A stretch of 64,000 nt of DNA. Origin: Engelhardtia mirabilis. Its GTDB lineage: Bacteria; Planctomycetota; UBA1135; GCA-002686595. Positions 8,219 through 16,240 of the stretch are shown here, in pieces (positions within the stretch are counted from its first letter, which is position 1; every line of letters begins with the position of its first letter). The DNA is taken from contig NZ_CP036287.1 of assembly GCF_007748095.1 (NCBI RefSeq), positions 620,001-684,000 on the forward strand. Reading direction: 5' to 3'. The position numbers were made by a program, and so were the translations under genes. The notes under the pieces were generated by a model that saw only the letters and a program-made list of their open reading frames with translations, did not search any database and was not told the DNA's origin.

Positions 8219-9555
8219 CCCGCATCGGGCACCAGCACCCGCGGCGCGCGCGGGACGGGGGATGGCACGCTCCCGGCTGCCTGGAGCGGCCAATCCGAGC
8301 CCGGCGCGCTCGCGTCGGCTGCGAGCCCTTCGATCACGATCGAGGCCAGGCGCGTGCAGAGGTCGAGGCCCGATTCGCCCAGGCCGCGCCCGTCGTCGGT
8401 GTTGATCTGTACGGTCACGGCCAAGTCGAATTCGGCGAAGTACTCGGTGAAGGTCAGGTAGCCGGGCATGAAGCCGGAGTGGCCGCGAACCGGGCCGAGG
8501 TCGCCGTCGCTGAGGATCACTCCCAGGCCGTAGCGGGTGCCGATGCCGAGCGGCGGTGAGTCGACGCCGTCCAGTAGGTCGGGCAGGTAGTCGGCGTCGA
8601 TGGCGCGACCGCTCATCAGTGAGCGCGTCCAGAGCGCCAGATCGACCGGCCGCGTGGCGTAGCCGCCTCCGCACCACTCGAACTGAGGGCTGACCTGGAA
8701 GACGCCGTCCTTCAAGGAGCGGTCGGCGCCGACCATGTCGCGCGCCATGACCACATGACCCTGGGCCATGTGGGGCAGGTCCCTGCGATTCGAGGGGACG
8801 ATGCCGGGGGGGCCGTCGCTGGAGCCGTCGGGTGCACCGCCGAGGCCGAGGGGGCGCAGCAGCTCCTCCTCGACGTAGTCGTAGAACCCAGTGCCGCCGG
8901 CGCGTTCGATCAAGAGGCCCACGAGCAGGTAGTTCGTGTCGGCGTAGGCCCAGCCCTGGCCGGCCTCGAACAAGGGCTCGTGGTCGAAGACGTAGGCGAT
9001 GCGTTCCGGAGCGACCCACACGTGGTCGGGATCGGCCACGAGGGCTGCGCTGAAAGCCGGATCGAAGACGTAGCGCGGGATCCCGCTCTGGTGGCGCAGG
9101 AGCTGGCGCAGGGTGATGGCATCGTGGTTGGGGACGCGGGCGAACCAGGTTTGGTCGCCGAGTCGATCGGCGGCCCGCTGGTCGAGGTCGAGCTGGCCAC
9201 GGGCCAGGAGCAGTTGAGCGGCGGCCGTCACGAAGAGCTTGCCGGCGCTGCCGGCGAGCAGCAGGTGCTCCGGGGTCAGCGCTTCACCGCTGTCGGCGTC
9301 GGCGAGGCCGGCTGCCAGTCCGAGCGCGGATCCATCGGGCAGGGCCAAGCCGAGGGAGATGCCGGGCAAGGCCTCGTTGGACACGAGCGAGTCGAGCACC
9401 GCCTGGCAGCGTCGGATGATTCGGTGCTGGGCCTCGTCGGGCGGGGCGGTCGCGGCGCGGTCGTTGGCATCTTCGATCGATGCCGTGCAGCCGCTGGCCA
9501 CGACGGCGGCCGCGAGCCACCGAGGTCGTGGGGGGCGTAGGGGACCGATGGACAC
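8215..9555 (-). CDS. Beta-lactamase-fold serine hydrolase, lipoprotein
   Basis: The protein is 446 residues from a GTG at 9555, chosen because it gives a short basic N-terminus (PLRPPRPRW), a hydrophobic stretch and a lipobox ending VASGC, so Cys23 would be lipidated. The fold is the class C/DD-peptidase serine hydrolase family: SxxK as SAGK with the nucleophile Ser, Y-x-N in YADTNYLLVG, and a third-motif HSGFMPGY equivalent to K/H-T/S-G. Members are esterases, D-amino-acid peptidases or beta-lactamases; the exact substrate cannot be told. It would act on the periplasmic side of a membrane. A longer frame runs upstream through the 33-bp repeats but is not needed to explain the protein. Confidence 0.85.
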   Translation of the reverse strand: MSIGPLRPPRPRWLAAAVVASGCTASIEDANDRAATAPPDEAQHRIIRRCQAVLDSLVSNEALPGISLGLALPDGSALGLAAGLADADSGEALTPEHLLLAGSAGKLFVTAAAQLLLARGQLDLDQRAADRLGDQTWFARVPNHDAITLRQLLRHQSGIPRYVFDPAFSAALVADPDHVWVAPERIAYVFDHEPLFEAGQGWAYADTNYLLVGLLIERAGGTGFYDYVEEELLRPLGLGGAPDGSSDGPPGIVPSNRRDLPHMAQGHVVMARDMVGADRSLKDGVFQVSPQFEWCGGGYATRPVDLALWTRSLMSGRAIDADYLPDLLDGVDSPPLGIGTRYGLGVILSDGDLGPVRGHSGFMPGYLTFTEYFAEFDLAVTVQINTDDGRGLGESGLDLCTRLASIVIEGLAADASAPGSDWPLQAAGSVPSPVPRAPRVLVPDAG

Positions 9556-9661
9556 GGTCCTGGCTACGGACGCGGGACGGCGCAATTTCCGCGACGGCCA
9601 ACTGGCTCGATCCAGAGCCCGGATTCGATTGCGCGAAACGCGATCGAGTTCGGCGGCCACC

Positions 9662-9793
9662 CATCGTCCGGGGCGCAAGCCCGGGCGACTTCGCCATCGT
9701 CCGGGGCGCAAGCCCGGGCGACTTCGCCATCGTCCGGGGCGCAAGCCCGGGCGACTTCGCCATCGTCCGGGGCGAAAGCCCGGGCGACTTCGC
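9662..9793. repeat. Four tandem copies of a 33-bp unit
   Basis: Four head-to-tail units of exactly 33 bases start at 9662, 9695, 9728 and 9761. The first three are identical; the fourth has GAAAG in place of GCAAG. Each unit contains an imperfect hairpin, GTCCGGGGC-gcaa-GCCCGGGCGAC. The array sits in the 362-base gap 9556-9917, upstream of the lipoprotein gene and downstream of the small membrane-protein gene. No spacers separate the units, so it is not CRISPR. The rest of the gap shows nothing else. Confidence 0.95.
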
Positions 9794-9917
9794 GGTCGCC
9801 AGCCGGGTCCCGTCCCGCGTCGCGCCCGGCCGGGTGTGCGTCGCGATCGGGCCCCGGCCGCCCCGCTTCAGCGTTCGGGTGAGTCTGTCGAAGCCCGTTG
9901 GGCGCCCGGCTTCGTAA

Positions 9918-10274
9918 TCAGACGCTGCCCATGAAGGGCCGGTAGTAGACGCAGAAGACGGCCACGGCGATCAGGATCACGGCGATCGTGCCCCACAGGC
10001 GGCCGGCCTCGGGGCGGCGGAAGATCAGGCCGGTCATCCCGGCGAGCAGGAGCCAGCAGCCGATCTTCACGAAGACCCAGGTCTGCCACTCTCCTCCGAG
10101 GGCCTTGGAGACCAGACCGAAGCCGCCGACCAACGCGATCACGCCCAGGAGCCCCGACAGCATCAGCGCCTTCTTGCGGCGCTCCGGCGCGGGGTTGGCG
10201 ATCGCGGCGAAGGTCACGCCCGCGAGGAGCAGCAGCGAGGTGACGTGGATGAAGTGGTAGAAGGTGGCGGGCAC
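9918..10274 (-). CDS. Small integral membrane protein
   Basis: The protein is 118 residues from a GTG at 10274, where the clean membrane protein begins (PATFYHFIHVTSLLLLAG); the longer frame adds a Pro-rich non-membrane stretch. Four hydrophobic helices are visible, near residues 5-22, 35-53, 65-83 and 92-110, with RRKK after the first helix. His residues in the first helix (FYHFIHV) could bind haem b, but this is a guess. No known family is certain. It is transcribed away from the Rieske operon, 304 bases apart. Confidence 0.65.
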   Translation of the reverse strand: MPATFYHFIHVTSLLLLAGVTFAAIANPAPERRKKALMLSGLLGVIALVGGFGLVSKALGGEWQTWVFVKIGCWLLLAGMTGLIFRRPEAGRLWGTIAVILIAVAVFCVYYRPFMGSV

Positions 10275-10578
10275 GTTGGCGGGGGCTCGAGGTGGCGGCG
10301 AGTGCGAAGGCGGATCTATCGCATGGCGGAGCCTGCATTGGAAGGGCTGTGCGACGATCCCGGCCCCCAGGGCGGTCACCTTGGACGTGATGGTCCGTAG
10401 GGCGCCCCGAGCACGCAGCGCGAGCCGCCCCGAGTCCCTCCGCGCTGTCGCCCCGGTCGGCGCCCCCCGATCGATCGTCGCGGCCGCCGACTGTCGCGGC
10501 GGAGCGCCGGATTTGTTCCGATCCGGGCGGTGCCTGCCGCTCGCGTTCGCCTTGATCGCTCCCCCGCCTCGAGATCAC
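10275..10578. promoter_or_regulatory. Divergent intergenic region upstream of the Rieske operon
   Basis: These 304 bases separate the small membrane-protein gene from the first Rieske gene. They must hold the promoter of the six-gene operon, but no convincing -35/-10 pair, operator or riboswitch could be recognised in this GC-rich stretch. The plus-strand frame is open through it, but the Arg/Pro-rich translation looks like read-through. Confidence 0.35.
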
Positions 10579-12201
10579 ATGTCGAAGACCTCCGTCGCCC
10601 GCCTGGACCATCTCGCCGATCGCGAACCCGCCCACGCGCTGGTGGCCGGTGTCGACCTCGTGATCGTCCGCTACGACGACAGGGTCAGTGTGCTCTACGG
10701 GCGCTGCCTGCACCGCGGTGCGCTGCTCGCCGACGGGCATGTGCGCGGCGACGACCTGATCTGCGGCCTACACGACTGGGACTATCGACTCGACACCGGC
10801 ATCTCGGCCTACAACAACGATGAGGCCCTGCCCCGTTTCGAGTCCTGGGTCGACGAGGGGCAGGTTTGGGTCAACGAAGACGAGGTCGCCGCCTTCGCCA
10901 AGGCCCACCCCCAGCCCTTCGATCGAGATGCCTACCAGGGCGCCTACCAGGACGTGCACGGTGCGGACGAAGAGCCCTATGTCTCGCTGATCAGCGAGCT
11001 GGCCGAGAACGGACTCGAGCAGACCGGCCACCACGGTCGGGTCTCGGCGATGGGCGTGCCGCGATCGGAGTTGCCCCAGTGGGAGGACCTCCAGCTGCTC
11101 ACGGCGCAACTGGCGAAGCTGCCCAAGCTCGAGGACGAGTCGGTGGGCACCGACGTCGTGATCGGCCCGCGGTCGAAGAAGCCGCTGCGGCTCGAGATCC
11201 CGTTGTTCGTCTCCGACATGAGCTTCGGCGCGCTCAGTGAGGAGGCCAAGGTGGCCCTGGCGAAGGGCGCGCAGTACGCGGGCACCGGAATCTGTTCGGG
11301 CGAGGGCGGGATGCTCCCCGACGAGCAGCAGGCCAACACGCGCTACTTCTACGAGTTGGCCTCGGCTCGCTTCGGCTTCCGTGAAGAGCTTCTGACCAAG
11401 GTCCAGGCCTTCCACTTCAAGGGTGGGCAGGGGGCCAAGACCGGCACCGGCGGGCATCTCCCCGGACACAAGGTGGTGGGCAAGATTGCCCGAGTGCGGG
11501 GGCTGGAGGAAGGCCAAGCGGCGGTCTCGCCGCCGCGCTTTCCAGATTGGACGGAGCTTTCGCAATACCGCGACTTCGCGAACCACGTGCGCGAGCTGAC
11601 CGGGGGGATTCCGATCGGCTACAAGCTTTCGGCACAGCACATCGAGCGGGATCTCGACGCGGCTCTCGAGGTCGGCGTCGACTACGTGATCCTCGACGGA
11701 CGTGGTGGTGGCACGGGTGCGGCTCCGTTGATCTTCCGCAACAACATCTCGGTGCCCACGATTCCCGCTCTGGCACGGGCACGCCGGCACTTGGATCGCA
11801 GTGACGCGGCGGATGTCACGCTCGTGATCACCGGCGGCCTGCGAACCTCGTCCGACTACGCCAAGGCCATGGCCCTGGGCGCCGATGCGATCGCCCTGTC
11901 CAACGCCGCCTTGCAGGCCATCGGTTGCCTCGGCATGCGAGCCTGCCACACGAACAACTGCCCCGTCGGCATCGCGACCCAGAAGGAGCACCTGCGAGCA
12001 CGGCTCGAGATCGAGGTCGCCGCGCGACGGCTGGAGCGCTACTTCCGAGCTTCGGTCGAGCTGATGCAGGTCTTGGCCCGAGCCTGTGGGCATGGGCACC
12101 TGCGCGAGTTCAGTCGAGACGACCTGACGACCTGGAAACGAGAGATGGCCGACCTTTCAGGGGTCGCGTACGCCGGGGTCGGCGAGGAATCGAATCGATG
12201 A
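10579..12201 (+). CDS. Rieske-glutamate synthase (FMN domain) fusion protein
   Basis: The protein is 540 residues from the ATG at 10579. Residues 1-100 are a Rieske [2Fe-2S] domain with the full ligand set: C43-L-H45 and C62-G-L-H65. Residues from about 140 on are the FMN-binding glutamate synthase domain of GltB: FVSDMSFGALSEEAK, SGEGGMLPDEQ, QGAKTGTGGHLPG, LDGRGGGTGAAP, and the CLGMRACHTNNCPVGIATQ segment that supplies the [3Fe-4S] cysteines. The N-terminal glutaminase domain of normal GltB is missing, so ammonia or another donor would be used, or the reaction differs altogether. Its ATGA overlap with the next gene shows coupled translation. The role of the added Rieske cluster is unknown; electron delivery to the 3Fe-4S/FMN centre is an inference. 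Confidence 0.88.
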   Translation: MSKTSVARLDHLADREPAHALVAGVDLVIVRYDDRVSVLYGRCLHRGALLADGHVRGDDLICGLHDWDYRLDTGISAYNNDEALPRFESWVDEGQVWVNEDEVAAFAKAHPQPFDRDAYQGAYQDVHGADEEPYVSLISELAENGLEQTGHHGRVSAMGVPRSELPQWEDLQLLTAQLAKLPKLEDESVGTDVVIGPRSKKPLRLEIPLFVSDMSFGALSEEAKVALAKGAQYAGTGICSGEGGMLPDEQQANTRYFYELASARFGFREELLTKVQAFHFKGGQGAKTGTGGHLPGHKVVGKIARVRGLEEGQAAVSPPRFPDWTELSQYRDFANHVRELTGGIPIGYKLSAQHIERDLDAALEVGVDYVILDGRGGGTGAAPLIFRNNISVPTIPALARARRHLDRSDAADVTLVITGGLRTSSDYAKAMALGADAIALSNAALQAIGCLGMRACHTNNCPVGIATQKEHLRARLEIEVAARRLERYFRASVELMQVLARACGHGHLREFSRDDLTTWKREMADLSGVAYAGVGEESNR

Positions 12202-14276
12202 GTCAGCAGCGCACAGAACTGGTTTGGCACCGCGTCGCCGATCGGGACGAACTGCCGGAGGGCCGCGTGAAGACGGTCACGGCGGGGCACAAGTCCCTCT
12301 GCCTGACCCACTTCGAGGGGCGTCATGCCGCGCTCGACAACCGCTGCCCGCACCAGGGTGGTCCTCTGGGCGAAGGCTCGATCGAGAAGGGCTTGCTGCG
12401 CTGCCCCTGGCACGGTTGGGACTACCACCCCTGCACGGGCAAGGCGCCGGGCTTCGACGATGGCGTCGAGACCTTCCAGCTCGAGGAGCGCGAGGATGGC
12501 ATCTTCGTCGGCCTTCCCGCCGAGGCGTCCCACACGGCGACGGTCACGGACGTCATGGCCCAGACCATGACGGCTTGGGGCATCGACGCGGTGTTCGGAA
12601 TGGTCGGGCACTCGAACCTGGGCCTGGCCGATGCCTTGCGGTTGGAGGAAGAAGCCGGGAACCTGCGATTCTTCGGTGTGCGCCACGAGGGTGCTGCGGC
12701 CTTCGCCTGCTCCGGCTACGCGAAGTTGACCGGACGCCCAGCAGCCTGTCTGACGATTGCGGGTCCTGGCGCTACCAATCTGCTGACGGGCCTGTGGGAC
12801 GCCAAGGTCGACCGCGCCCCGGTCCTGGCGCTGACCGGCCAGGTGGACACGCAAGTGCTCGGCCCCGGAGCCTTCCAGGAGGTCGACCTGGCCAGCGCCT
12901 TCAGCGCTGTCACGGCCTTCAGTCAGACCGTGCTGCACGATTCGAAACACGCGGAGCTCGTGGCCCTGGCTCTGAAGACCGCCATCGTCCAGCGCGACGT
13001 GGCTCACCTGATCTTCCCCGACGAAGTCCAGACCCTGCCCGCGCCCGAGGGCGCCGAGCCCTCGGAACCGAGGGGACGAATCGCGAACGCCTCGATCGCT
13101 CCGCCCCTGGAAAGCCTCGACGCGGCCCTGGAGTTGCTCCGCGGAGCAAAGCGCCCAACGATCGTGGTCGGCCACGGCGCCCGCTTCTCGATGGACTCCG
13201 TGATCGAGCTGGCCGAGATGCTCGACGCGCCCGTACTGACGACCTTCAAGGCCAAGGGCATCATCCCCGACGACCATCCCCTGGCCTGCGGGGTCCTGGG
13301 TCGCAGCGGTACTTCCATCGCGAGCTACTTCATGAACGAGGCCGACGTGCTGCTGGTCTTCGGCGCGTCCTTCTCGAACCACACGGGCATCACGCCCAAG
13401 ATCCCGACGATCCAGGTCGACTTCGATCGCATGGCCCTGGGCAAGTTCCACGCAATCGAGGTCCCGGTCTGGGGCGACATCGACGTCACCGCCCAGGCTC
13501 TGTTGACCGAGTTGGTGGACGCCGACGCTGCGAACGTCGAAGGCGCCGATGGCGGGCCATCCGGTGATAGCGAGCGCGAGGTGGAAGGTTCCGGGCACGG
13601 ATCTCCCGCTGCCCCATCGGCGAGCGGAGCTCCCCTGGCGCACGGAGCCTCGTCGAAGGTCAACCCTCGCGGTGAGATCGCCGAGCGCTGGGCCATCTGG
13701 CGCGACGAGAAGGCGCGCCGGCGCGAGGACGACCGCGGACGGGGCCTGAACTCCGCCACGGTCTTCGAAGCCCTCTCCATCGCCGTGGATGAAGATGCGG
13801 TCATTGCCGTGGACGTGGGCAACAACACCTACTCGTTCGGCCGCTACTTCGAGTGCCGCAACCAATCGGTGCTGATGTCCGGCTACCTCGGATCGATCGG
13901 GTTCGGCTTCCCCGCCGCCATGGGGGCTTGGGCCGCCGAGGGTGACCGCCGCCAGATCGTCTCCGTGTCGGGTGACGGAGGATTCGGTCAGTACATGGGC
14001 GAGATCACGACCGCCGTGAAGTACGGAATGGACATCACCCACGTCCTGCTGAACAACTCCGAGCTCGGCAAGATCAGCAAGGAACAGCGCGCGGGCCAGT
14101 GGGATGTGTGGCAGACCTCCTTGCAGAACCCGAACTTCGCGGAGTTCGCCAGTGGTTGCGGTGCCCTGGGTATCCGAGTGACCAGCCCGGACGAACTCGA
14201 CGGCGCCCTGCGTCAGGCGCTAGACCACGAGGGCCCGGCCCTGGTGGAGATCATCACTGACGTCGAGCTGATCTGA
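12198..14276 (+). CDS. Rieske-thiamine diphosphate enzyme fusion
   Basis: The protein is 692 residues. Residues 1-108 are a Rieske domain (C50-P-H52 and C69-P-W-H72). Residues 115-690 are a three-domain ThDP enzyme of the acetolactate synthase/pyruvate oxidase family: the Pyr domain with the catalytic Glu164 in VRHEGAAAFA, a central domain (GHGARFSMDSVIELAEML), and the PP domain with the Mg/ThDP motif beginning GDGGFGQYMGE and closing at LLNN. The loop between residues 445 and 490 is a low-complexity Gly/Ser/Ala insertion. The closest functional analogues are pyruvate oxidases that pass electrons to another carrier; here a Rieske cluster is built into the chain. The substrate is unknown. It overlaps the previous gene by four bases and lies ten bases before the next. 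Confidence 0.88.
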   Translation: MSQQRTELVWHRVADRDELPEGRVKTVTAGHKSLCLTHFEGRHAALDNRCPHQGGPLGEGSIEKGLLRCPWHGWDYHPCTGKAPGFDDGVETFQLEEREDGIFVGLPAEASHTATVTDVMAQTMTAWGIDAVFGMVGHSNLGLADALRLEEEAGNLRFFGVRHEGAAAFACSGYAKLTGRPAACLTIAGPGATNLLTGLWDAKVDRAPVLALTGQVDTQVLGPGAFQEVDLASAFSAVTAFSQTVLHDSKHAELVALALKTAIVQRDVAHLIFPDEVQTLPAPEGAEPSEPRGRIANASIAPPLESLDAALELLRGAKRPTIVVGHGARFSMDSVIELAEMLDAPVLTTFKAKGIIPDDHPLACGVLGRSGTSIASYFMNEADVLLVFGASFSNHTGITPKIPTIQVDFDRMALGKFHAIEVPVWGDIDVTAQALLTELVDADAANVEGADGGPSGDSEREVEGSGHGSPAAPSASGAPLAHGASSKVNPRGEIAERWAIWRDEKARRREDDRGRGLNSATVFEALSIAVDEDAVIAVDVGNNTYSFGRYFECRNQSVLMSGYLGSIGFGFPAAMGAWAAEGDRRQIVSVSGDGGFGQYMGEITTAVKYGMDITHVLLNNSELGKISKEQRAGQWDVWQTSLQNPNFAEFASGCGALGIRVTSPDELDGALRQALDHEGPALVEIITDVELI

Positions 14277-14286
14277 GGCGAAGCCA

Positions 14287-14550
14287 ATGCTCGTCACGAT
14301 AGTCGAGGGGGGATTGGTAGCCCTGGGCGTCTATCTCGCCGCGGGAGTGCTGTTCGCCGTGCCTTTCCTGCTGAACGGAGCAGGGCGCATCGACCAAGAT
14401 GCGGCCGGCGGAAGCAGGGGCTTCAAGCTGCTCGTGTTCCCCGGAGTTGTCGCGCTATGGCCTCTGCTCGTCGGCCCCTGGCGGCGCTCGCGGCAACGGA
14501 CGGAGCGATCACCCCATCGCGACGCAGCGATAGCCGGAGACCGGCGATGA
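14287..14550 (+). CDS. Small two-helix membrane protein in the Rieske operon
   Basis: The protein is 87 residues with two hydrophobic segments (residues 5-27 and 48-63), a polar middle with GAGRIDQDAA, and a basic C-terminus. The pattern VYLAAGVLFAVPFLL...GRID...GFKLLVFPGVVALWPLL looks like a conserved small membrane protein, but no function is known to me. It stands ten bases after the ThDP gene and overlaps the next gene by ATGA, so it is part of the operon and may anchor or assist the Rieske proteins. Confidence 0.7.
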   Translation: MLVTIVEGGLVALGVYLAAGVLFAVPFLLNGAGRIDQDAAGGSRGFKLLVFPGVVALWPLLVGPWRRSRQRTERSPHRDAAIAGDRR

Positions 14551-15125
14551 TCGCACCTCTCCGATCGAGGCACCGCAGGCTGACCCTGCTGCTAGCCGTG
14601 ACCGCCCCAGTGGTGTTCGTGAGCGCCCTGGCTTCGCGGTCCCCCGTTCCTCCGATGGAAGGCAATGAACTCGCCGACCTTCAGAATCGACTCACTGCCG
14701 ACGCGATCCCCGTGACGACCTACGTGCTGCCCGAGCACCTCGAGTTCGCCCGTTCCTGGTGGCCCGCTGATTCGATCAGGACCACGGGCAGCGGCACGGG
14801 CATGGGAATGGGCATGGTCGAGTGGAGGTGGGACGGGCGCTTCGTCGGTCTGCGATTGACGTTGTCGACTTCTGCCCCGGACCTGTTGGTCTACTTCGTT
14901 CCGCCGGCGGGCACGGGGGACGAGCCACGCGGTGGCGCCGAGTTACTCGCGGACGACGCCGTGCTTCTGGGATCGTTCGACGGCGTGGAGGCACAATTCT
15001 TCGAGCTACCCGCTCTCCCTGTGATGGATGGCTCCCGCGCGGTGCTCTACAGCCTGGCCCACGGCCGCATCGTCTCCAGCTGGAGTTTCGGTGGCATGGC
15101 AACGGTTGAATCGAGGGGGGACTGA
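14547..15125 (+). CDS. Hypothetical secreted or membrane-tethered protein
   Basis: The protein is 192 residues from the ATG at 14547, which overlaps the preceding stop. It has a basic N-terminus, then a hydrophobic helix (LTLLLAVTAPVVFVSALA) that would export or tether the rest. The remainder is a beta-rich domain with no recognised motif; a short GMGMGM run lies near residue 85. It has no cysteine pairs or metal motif. Its position between the ThDP and ferric-reductase genes in one operon suggests a part in the same system. Confidence 0.65.
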   Translation: MIAPLRSRHRRLTLLLAVTAPVVFVSALASRSPVPPMEGNELADLQNRLTADAIPVTTYVLPEHLEFARSWWPADSIRTTGSGTGMGMGMVEWRWDGRFVGLRLTLSTSAPDLLVYFVPPAGTGDEPRGGAELLADDAVLLGSFDGVEAQFFELPALPVMDGSRAVLYSLAHGRIVSSWSFGGMATVESRGD

Positions 15126-15127
15126 CC

Positions 15128-16240
15128 GTGGGGCACTCATACCGAGCCGTCGGCTGGAACCGACAGAAGCGCGTCTACGACCTGGCCCTGATCGCCGGGA
15201 TCGTGCTGTATCTCGCCACCTTCGTCGGCGTCGGCTTCACTCTGCATCCCGGAGCAACAGCCGAGACGATGTTGATTCGAGCCCTCGGCACGGGAGCCTT
15301 CCTGCTTCTGCACCTGGTGCTTGCAATCGGCCCGCTGTGTCGAGTCGACAGTCGATTCCTGCCGCTGCTCTACAACCGTCGGCACCTGGGCGTGGCGACA
15401 TTCGTCCTGGGCCTCCTGCACGGTGGCTTCGCCCTGGTGCAGTTCCACGCCCTCGGGGACCTGAATCCCTTGGTCAGCGTGTTCGTCAGCAACCCCAGGG
15501 TCGACAGTGTTGCCCAGTTTCCCTTCCAGCCCCTGGGAGTGATCGCCTTGGTGATCCTCTTCCTGATGGCTGCGACCAGCCACGACTTCTGGCTCGCGAA
15601 CCTCACGGCACCCGTCTGGAAGTCCCTCCACATGCTCGTCTACCTGGCCTACCTGCTCCTGGTCGGCCACGTGTCCCTCGGCGTCCTTCAAGCCGAGACG
15701 AGCCCGGTTCTCGCGGGCGCAGTCGGGATCGGGATGGCCGGCCTGCTGGCACTCCACCTTCTCGCCGGCGCCAGTGAAGTCGCGGTCGATCGTGGCCGCG
15801 ACGCTGCAACTGGCGCCGCTGGCTCGGCTGCCGGACACTCGAGCCTTGGCCTCTCGAGCCTCCGCGAAGAGGACTCCGCCTTCGTCGACGTCTGCGCCGT
15901 GAGCGAGATCGACGAGAAGCGCGCGCGGCTGGTGAGCGTGGCCGGAGATCGTGTCGCCGTCTTCCGCTACGACGGCAAGTTCTCCGCCGTTTCCAACGCT
16001 TGCCAGCACCAGAACGGCCCCCTCGGCGAGGGCTGCGTGATCGATGGCCTGATCACCTGCCCCTGGCACGGCTATCAGTACCGCCCCCTCGATGGGGCTT
16101 CGCCAGAACCGTTCACCGAGAAGGTCCCTACCTTTCGGGTGCAGATACGTTCTGGTCGAGTCCTGATCGATCCGACGCCCCTGCCCGCGGGGACGCCGGT
16201 CGAGCCTGCCCTGATTGGAGAAGGAGCGAGCGATGGGTGA
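15128..16240 (+). CDS. Ferric reductase-like membrane domain fused to a Rieske domain
   Basis: The protein is 370 residues from a GTG at 15128, two bases after the previous stop. The first 230 residues hold about six membrane helices with His residues spaced as in ferric-reductase/MsrQ-like b-type cytochromes (LLLHLVLAIGPLCR, VLGLLHGGFALVQFH, SLHMLVYLAYLLLVGHVSLG). After a Gly/Ala/Ser linker, residues 250-355 form a Rieske domain with CQH and CPWH ligands. Such a protein could pass electrons between a quinone or haem pool in the membrane and the Rieske cluster. It would be the natural membrane partner of the two soluble Rieske enzymes encoded before it. Confidence 0.85.
   Translation: MGHSYRAVGWNRQKRVYDLALIAGIVLYLATFVGVGFTLHPGATAETMLIRALGTGAFLLLHLVLAIGPLCRVDSRFLPLLYNRRHLGVATFVLGLLHGGFALVQFHALGDLNPLVSVFVSNPRVDSVAQFPFQPLGVIALVILFLMAATSHDFWLANLTAPVWKSLHMLVYLAYLLLVGHVSLGVLQAETSPVLAGAVGIGMAGLLALHLLAGASEVAVDRGRDAATGAAGSAAGHSSLGLSSLREEDSAFVDVCAVSEIDEKRARLVSVAGDRVAVFRYDGKFSAVSNACQHQNGPLGEGCVIDGLITCPWHGYQYRPLDGASPEPFTEKVPTFRVQIRSGRVLIDPTPLPAGTPVEPALIGEGASDG

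Noticed and set aside
8215..9744. Full-length 509-residue frame for the beta-lactamase-fold protein
   Set aside because: The first 63 residues come from reading the 33-bp repeats and contain Arg/Pro/Gly-rich repeats; the GTG at 9555 gives a proper lipoprotein signal.
9662..9793. CRISPR array
   Set aside because: The 33-bp units are directly adjacent with no spacers, and no cas gene is present.
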